Assembly (NCBI GenBank): GCA_934457235.1
Contig: CAKSHT010000079.1
Location: forward strand, 1 to 10,371
DNA from: an uncultured Oscillospiraceae bacterium
GTDB lineage: Bacteria > Bacillota > Clostridia > Oscillospirales > Ruminococcaceae
Length of the DNA stretch: 10,371 nt
Reading direction: 5' to 3'
The notes beneath the pieces are model-generated. The model had not been told where the DNA came from. It did not search any database and was given only the letters and a program-made list of their open reading frames with translations. Below are positions 5,700-10,371 of this stretch, in pieces. Position 1 is the first letter of the stretch. Each line of letters opens with the position of its first letter. A program made the translations under genes and the position numbers.

Positions 5700-6929
5700 C
5701 TACTGTGCAGTATCAGCCTCGGCACGATAAGCCTGGATAGAATCCAGTATCAGTTGAGACATGCTCAAAATCTCTCTTCCGTTGCGCCGGGTGTAGGTCT
5801 GCATTATATGTTTCGTATCAAGCAGGATGCCGAGTACATAGTTATAGTTTTCAGTTTCAGGTGAATATTCAATCCAGTCCGCAGTTCCCACGCTGACGAA
5901 CTTCAGCGGCTCATCGCCCTCGCGGGCGGCGTGAGGCATAACGAAAGCATTGTAAATATCGCCGCTCTCTGCAAAATGCCTTGCTGCGATATAGTCACCG
6001 TATGTAATCTGTTTCTGAATGGACGACGTCGCGGGCAGATGTGCTGAAAGTCCCGTAATGCCGAATTTGTAGTATTTGGCGTCCAGGATATAGAACTTTC
6101 CGTCGTGTTTCATAACCGTATCCGGCTCCAGTGCGCTGCTTTCTGTCCGGTCGCCGGCAATGATGTGCCATTTTGCATGAGGGAAATAGATGTCCTTGTT
6201 ACTCTCACCGAAAACATAGTCAATGAGGTTCTCCCACACATATTCAAAGCGTGACACACCGAACTGGAAATCTTTCAAATCCGCCTGTTCCTCCACACAG
6301 TTGACTATGTCAATCATGCTTGAGAACAGAAGCTTCTTGTCGCTGTTGAAAGTGTTTTTGAGCGCATCGTTGAGGGTTGAAAGAAACATTTTCTTGCTGA
6401 AGCGAAGAGAAGGTTTCTTCGGCAGATATGCGGTGGAGAGGTACAGCCACCCCAGTTTTGAAAAACTCTCGTATACACAGAACTCATGTATCCTTGTCAG
6501 AATATTCGCCTTGTTGATACTCCGTTTGGTTATGAAGTTCAGATAGACAACATTCCCGTTATCCACTTGAGGCTGAACCTGCTGAATCGTGCGCTTCCAG
6601 TTGATTTTTCCATGGTCATTCAGACGATGCTCGACCTCGTGTTCCGTATAGTAGCCATGAGCAATGAAGTCCTTTATGACATACTGATACGAGAGGATCG
6701 GAAAAGCCGTCTGATCCTCGCCGTCACCTATTCTGTTTTGACCTTCACGCTGGTTACTGAACCTTTGCAAAACGGTTATAAGTCCCAGGATGTCTTTTCT
6801 GACTGCGTCATCATCATCGGAGATGGTATAGCCTCTCGGAAATGATACATGAGGCAGGCCGTCCTGGAACTGAATGCCTATGAACCCGTCATCCGCAAAG
6901 TTACAGACCGAGCAGCAATCTTTTAACAT
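5700..6929 (-). CDS. LlaJI-family / McrC-like restriction nuclease subunit, 409 aa
   Basis: The protein matches the pattern of LlaJI-type restriction endonuclease subunits, which partner a McrB-like NTPase. The C-terminal third has a PD-(D/E)XK nuclease core: FEYVWENLIDYVFG (E229 or E233), LEPDTVM with D270, YILDAKYYKFG with D283 and K285, then QKQITYGDY with Q305 and Q307. The N-terminal half (about 75-240) is probably the arm that docks on the NTPase ring, as in McrC. It would cut DNA only in complex with the NTPase. ATG at 6929 is 11 bases past the upstream stop with AAGGA overlapping that stop. All key nuclease residues appear intact. The recognition site cannot be read from the sequence; LlaJI itself recognises the asymmetric GACGC, which is only a family precedent. 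Confidence 0.88.
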   Translation of the reverse strand: MLKDCCSVCNFADDGFIGIQFQDGLPHVSFPRGYTISDDDDAVRKDILGLITVLQRFSNQREGQNRIGDGEDQTAFPILSYQYVIKDFIAHGYYTEHEVEHRLNDHGKINWKRTIQQVQPQVDNGNVVYLNFITKRSINKANILTRIHEFCVYESFSKLGWLYLSTAYLPKKPSLRFSKKMFLSTLNDALKNTFNSDKKLLFSSMIDIVNCVEEQADLKDFQFGVSRFEYVWENLIDYVFGESNKDIYFPHAKWHIIAGDRTESSALEPDTVMKHDGKFYILDAKYYKFGITGLSAHLPATSSIQKQITYGDYIAARHFAESGDIYNAFVMPHAAREGDEPLKFVSVGTADWIEYSPETENYNYVLGILLDTKHIMQTYTRRNGREILSMSQLILDSIQAYRAEADTAQ

Positions 6930-6940
6930 AGGCTCAATCC

Positions 6941-8764
6941 TTACTGTACTTTAAGCTGATTGTACGCATCTACCAACGCAGATATGATCTGTTCTGTTAT
7001 CTCACCGGTAAATTCGATTTGGAAATAATGATTATGGTGGTTGTCCATAGTCAATTGCCGTCCGATACCCATCAAGCCTTCATCAGTTGGAATCTCAGTC
7101 TGAATGAGTATTTTATTCCTTTGAATTCTAATATCGGCAAAACTTGCTTTACGGATATCATTTGCGCGCCATGCTGCATAATTCAAAGAACCGACGCTCC
7201 CGTCATAAGCATTAGGAATGCGTTCCTTAACGGCCTCGAACAGTGTACGGTATGCAGCCACCAGTTCGGGATTTTTCCCTTCCAGGTACTGTTCCGCTGT
7301 GGGGTTGTCCGTCTCAACGATGTCATCGGTTTCTTCTGCTATGGTTTCAAAAACGATATCATCACTGAAGACTGCAAAGCCGACACGGACAAAGCCGGCA
7401 ATCAGCTCATCGAGGGTACGGTATTCTGCTTTGAACACCTTGTCATGATCGAATTTGAAAGCGTCGTTCCACAGATACATGAGTATCTTTTCTCCGAAAC
7501 GCTCCGCGTCGTTCAGATCCGCTTCACGGACAAAATATGCGCCGAGGCGGTTATCCTCATTGCTGAGATTGTTCTCGCCGAGTTCTATAATTTTCTGATT
7601 GATCGTCCTGGCGAACGTACCCCATGTTATACCCCAGGCACAGATCTGATGATCGGCATATTCACACGCATCGATGTTGTTTTCGATCATTCTCATCGTC
7701 CAACGACGCTTAAAAGCCGTATCGAGCGTAAAAACATTCTGGTCAGACGTGTTCATTGTAGCAAGCACAAAGAGGTTTCCGGGTATCTTTATCTTTGTAG
7801 TTGCATCGCCATAGACATAATTTGAGATGTTCTCATTGCTGACGCCGTACTCACTGCAGCCGCTTTCATCTCTGTCAAGAAGCTGAAATATGTCGCCGAA
7901 AATAGCGGGAGCATTGCCGCGGTTGATTTCCTCAACCACGAGATAAAAGCTTTCATCCGGTGTTTCGACAGCCTTCTTGAGAATACGGGTAAAGGGACCC
8001 GGCTCAAAACGGTATTCGATGTGACCTTCATCAACTCTGGGCAGAATCTGACCGACAAAATCAGAGTATGTATAATCCGGATGGAATACGGCTCTTTCCA
8101 TGTGGTCGTCGTCATCGCAGTATTCGGTTTTTATGGTGTAGCTCTTGCCGCAACCGGGAACGCCATAAAGGAGGATGTTGTCTGCACCGTCTGTAGGGAT
8201 ATTCTCTTCGTCATCGGGAATATCAACGGGCGTGTCTTGTTCCATATAAGGACGATTATCATATGACTCCAGATAATTCACAAGGAAGTCTTTATGAGCA
8301 ACGCCAATATAGAAACCAAAGCGAGTCAGTATGCGTTCAAATGGCTTACTTGGTATAAAATCGCTTGGTATTACTACTTGTGTACCACTACCATTTCTTC
8401 TGCCATCTACCGTTCCCGCCACCTGGGCAATCCGCTGTTCATTGCATTCCAGGCTAAACGCATAATCGGCGTACCTTTCAAACTGGTCATGCACAGCTAT
8501 GCAGAAGTATTTCAATCCGTTTTCCAACGCGTAATTCCAAGCCACGCCTCTTTCACGGGCACCGCTATCACGCGTATCAAAGAAGTTTTTAGTATTATCA
8601 ACTTTACGGCTGATTGGGTAAATGAAGATAACGCATCTATCTTCGTTAGGAAGATTGAAAATAAAAGCTCTGTTGCTTGTTTCAGGAATAAACTCAACTT
8701 CCGTTTCGTTTAGTCCCAGATAGCCGAATAGGGTTCTTGTTGCATCTCTTGTAGTATATGGCAT
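6941..8764 (-). CDS. McrB-like AAA+ NTPase restriction subunit (LlaJI R1-type), 607 aa
   Basis: The central AAA+ domain (about 190-460) shows Walker A GVPGCGKS (201-208), Walker B FYLVVEEINRGN (273-284), the McrB signature MNTSDQNVFTLDTAFKRRW (337-355), and a sensor-like region after it. McrB proteins are GTPases that form a ring, bind DNA through a variable N-terminal domain and drive the McrC nuclease. Residues 1-165 here are the likely target-recognition domain. The C-terminal 110 residues (about 500-607) form an extra unrecognised domain. ATG at 8764 shares its A with the stop of the methyltransferase (TAATG), and AGGAGG lies 9 bases upstream, so translation is coupled. Motifs look intact and functional. 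It is an NTPase of the LlaJI/McrBC class rather than of BREX or DISARM. Confidence 0.92.
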   Translation of the reverse strand: MPYTTRDATRTLFGYLGLNETEVEFIPETSNRAFIFNLPNEDRCVIFIYPISRKVDNTKNFFDTRDSGARERGVAWNYALENGLKYFCIAVHDQFERYADYAFSLECNEQRIAQVAGTVDGRRNGSGTQVVIPSDFIPSKPFERILTRFGFYIGVAHKDFLVNYLESYDNRPYMEQDTPVDIPDDEENIPTDGADNILLYGVPGCGKSYTIKTEYCDDDDHMERAVFHPDYTYSDFVGQILPRVDEGHIEYRFEPGPFTRILKKAVETPDESFYLVVEEINRGNAPAIFGDIFQLLDRDESGCSEYGVSNENISNYVYGDATTKIKIPGNLFVLATMNTSDQNVFTLDTAFKRRWTMRMIENNIDACEYADHQICAWGITWGTFARTINQKIIELGENNLSNEDNRLGAYFVREADLNDAERFGEKILMYLWNDAFKFDHDKVFKAEYRTLDELIAGFVRVGFAVFSDDIVFETIAEETDDIVETDNPTAEQYLEGKNPELVAAYRTLFEAVKERIPNAYDGSVGSLNYAAWRANDIRKASFADIRIQRNKILIQTEIPTDEGLMGIGRQLTMDNHHNHYFQIEFTGEITEQIISALVDAYNQLKVQ

Positions 8765-10371
8765 TATCTATCGCCTCCTGTATTCATTAAATCCGAGAGC
8801 ATTTCATAAACGGCCAATGCAAGGCACCTTGAGAACCTGGGAGGAACAGCATTCCCAATCATCTTGTAAGTGTCAACATTGCTCCCATAAAAAACATAAT
8901 CATCATCGAATGTCTGAAGCCGCGCAGCCTCACGGACTGTAATGGTTCTCAGCTGCTGTATATCGGGATGAATGTGCCTCAATCCGTCTTTGAACAAATG
9001 AGCCGGTATCAGGTTGCTCGGTTCATCCCACCGAATAACATGGTACTTATGAACATTCGATGTTTTCCCAGTCCGCTCCGTATATAGCCTTTTAAGAGTT
9101 TCTGTGGAAACATACTCGTTACGTCCAGAATCAATATCATCAATCAAAAGGCGGAAGATATCCATGTCTCGCTTGCTTTGCCACCGTGCAATATGATTCT
9201 GAACAAACGGCTCTGGCAAACTGTGCGATATCCTTTTGCCCTCATACTTTTGATCTTCTTTCAGAGGACGGAGTTTGGGCAAATCGCCAATTGCCTCTCG
9301 GACGGTCATCTTCCTTTTTACTTTGTGCTTCGGAAGTACAAACTTATAAAAGCGATCAACAGCCTCCTTGCACACCTCTTCGCCGAACGCATCGATTCTG
9401 AGTCCAAAAATAATGATTCGGCTTCGATTTTGAGGAACTCCGTATTCAGTAAAATCAATAATTGCGTCTTTAAGATTTGGCAACACATAATAGCCGCACT
9501 TCAAGAAGCTTTCCTGAATGATTTCGATAATCGGTCTGTCTCCAGGCTTTGCGCTCAGTATTCCCGGAACGTTCTCGAACACGAATGCTTTAGGCTTGTA
9601 ACGGCTTACGACTTTCAAATAGCTCTCAAAGAGATAGTTGCGATAGTCGTTACGCATTCCGTTTTCATCACGAACCCTTCCCGCTATGGAATATGCCTGA
9701 CAGGGAGGACCACCGATAATCACATCAATTCCGCCCGCAGGCAAGACAAGCGAATCAAGCCCATCAGAACTACCGTATTCCGCGTCATCCCAACCCTCAA
9801 ACAGTTCTTCGGTTCTTTGAATATCAAACCGAAGGACGCGACTCTTTGCATCAGCATATCCCCATTTATCTGACAGACGCTTTTCCAAATTCAAACACGG
9901 CATTTTTTCCCACTCTACAGCTGCAAGAGTGTCAAATAAACCTGTTTGCTCAAAGCCATCCATCAAGCCGCCACATCCGGCAAACAAGTCAATGGATTTC
10001 AGCTTTGTTGCACCATCTCCGCCTTCCGGACATTCAATAATCTCAGCAAGAGCCTTGCCTAACGCATATCCAAGCAACGGGGGAACAGCATTGCCAACCT
10101 GACGGCTTTGTTGCGTTTTAGTTCCCGTAAACACAAAGTCATCTGGAAACGACTGAATCCGTGCGTCTTCTCTGACGGTAGGAATTCTATTTAACTCATA
10201 ATGGAAAATATTACGATGACCTGTATCCACTGTTCTTGACGGAGCATTTCCGTTCAATCTTGTCCACGCCATATGGAATTTGCGACTCTCACCCCATCCC
10301 GGTGGCAGATCCTTATAATTTCCGCCTTCAGGAACAAGCGCAATTGTATCAATAACAAATTGCTTATGTGC
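8764..10371 (-). CDS. tandem-fused cytosine-5 DNA methyltransferase (5'-partial)
   Basis: The reading frame is open to the right edge; an ATG at 10272 exists but 33 in-frame codons before it continue the same family (VPEGGNYKDLPPGW), so it is not the true start. Numbering from that ATG, residues 1-75 are the end of a first methyltransferase: TVREDARIQSFPDDFVF (motif IX) and QVGNAVPP (motif X). After a linker of about 15 residues a complete second enzyme begins: motif I SIDLFAGCGG (93-102), motif IV GGPPCQAYS with catalytic C191, motif VI FENVPG (232-237), motif VIII QNRSRIIIFG (281-290), motif IX TVREAARLQTF (445-455) and motif X MIGNAVPP (471-478). It transfers a methyl group from S-adenosylmethionine to cytosine C5. 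Two domains suit an asymmetric target needing a separate enzyme per strand, as in LlaJI. It heads the visible operon and is coupled to the McrB-like gene. Confidence 0.93.
   Translation of the reverse strand, partial: AHKQFVIDTIALVPEGGNYKDLPPGWGESRKFHMAWTRLNGNAPSRTVDTGHRNIFHYELNRIPTVREDARIQSFPDDFVFTGTKTQQSRQVGNAVPPLLGYALGKALAEIIECPEGGDGATKLKSIDLFAGCGGLMDGFEQTGLFDTLAAVEWEKMPCLNLEKRLSDKWGYADAKSRVLRFDIQRTEELFEGWDDAEYGSSDGLDSLVLPAGGIDVIIGGPPCQAYSIAGRVRDENGMRNDYRNYLFESYLKVVSRYKPKAFVFENVPGILSAKPGDRPIIEIIQESFLKCGYYVLPNLKDAIIDFTEYGVPQNRSRIIIFGLRIDAFGEEVCKEAVDRFYKFVLPKHKVKRKMTVREAIGDLPKLRPLKEDQKYEGKRISHSLPEPFVQNHIARWQSKRDMDIFRLLIDDIDSGRNEYVSTETLKRLYTERTGKTSNVHKYHVIRWDEPSNLIPAHLFKDGLRHIHPDIQQLRTITVREAARLQTFDDDYVFYGSNVDTYKMIGNAVPPRFSRCLALAVYEMLSDLMNTGGDR

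Noticed and set aside
5690..5725. Longer N-terminus for vsr from ATG at 5725
   Set aside because: It would overlap the nuclease gene by 26 bases, and the Vsr family starts at the MADRL-type methionine with a nearby ribosome binding site.
7019..7825. 268-codon plus-strand open frame
   Set aside because: It lies opposite the McrB-like gene, whose NTPase motifs fix the coding strand.
9178..9873. 231-codon plus-strand open frame
   Set aside because: It lies opposite the methyltransferase catalytic motifs; no independent support.
10270..10272. ATG at 10272 as the true start of the methyltransferase
   Set aside because: The 33 codons upstream are in frame and continue methyltransferase-like sequence, so the gene extends past the window.
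1..10371. CRISPR array, tRNA, rRNA or transposase
   Set aside because: No spaced direct repeats, no tRNA-like folds and no transposase motifs were seen on either strand.

Overview
The window looks like part of an integrative and conjugative element (ICE) or prophage-like island from a Clostridia-type Firmicute, probably a gut lineage. The reasons are strong AGGAGG ribosome binding sites, dense 1- to 4-base gene overlaps, and a left-hand gene set (sigma-like regulator, DUF4406-like protein, small PD-(D/E)XK protein, start of a VapE-like protein) that recalls replication and regulation modules of Clostridial ICEs and phages. Every gene I can support is on the minus strand, so transcription runs from position 10371 towards 1. 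No rRNA, tRNA, IS element or CRISPR array was seen.

Right part (10371 to 5267): a restriction-modification operon of the LlaJI / McrBC-related kind. It starts with a cytosine-5 DNA methyltransferase reading frame that is open through the window edge. That frame holds the tail of one methyltransferase fused in frame to a complete second one. Next come a McrB-like AAA+ NTPase with a TAATG start-stop overlap, a LlaJI-family / McrC-like PD-(D/E)XK nuclease 11 bases further on, and a Vsr mismatch endonuclease 10 bases after that. The inferred logic is that two methyltransferase domains protect host DNA, the NTPase and nuclease cut unmodified DNA, and Vsr repairs T:G mismatches left when 5-methylcytosine deaminates.

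Middle part (5252 to 2044): 14 bases after vsr is a 629-residue ImmA/IrrE-like zinc metallopeptidase with an unusual C-terminal helix-turn-helix, ending in a terminator zone. A separate two-gene unit follows: a 322-residue XRE-type regulator and a 65-residue protein overlapping it by ATGA. Its promoter is a perfect TTGACA-N17-TATAAT with several CTTGAAC half sites that look like operators, and it ends in a strong intrinsic terminator. A peptidase beside a repressor recalls ImmA/ImmR of ICEBs1, so this could be a derepression switch for the island; that is inference.

Left part (1945 to 1): a hairpin-rich gene-free leader of about 300 bases, then a sigma-region-4-like regulator, a DUF4406-like protein, a PD-(D/E)XK protein, and the first 21 codons of a VapE-like protein running off the left edge. 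The left genes look richer in G+C than the methyltransferase gene (one hand-counted line at 1501-1560 is 41/60 G+C; one at 9421-9480 is 21/60). This fits a composite element carrying defence cargo. A similar palindrome occurs on both sides of the XRE unit and may mark a module boundary.
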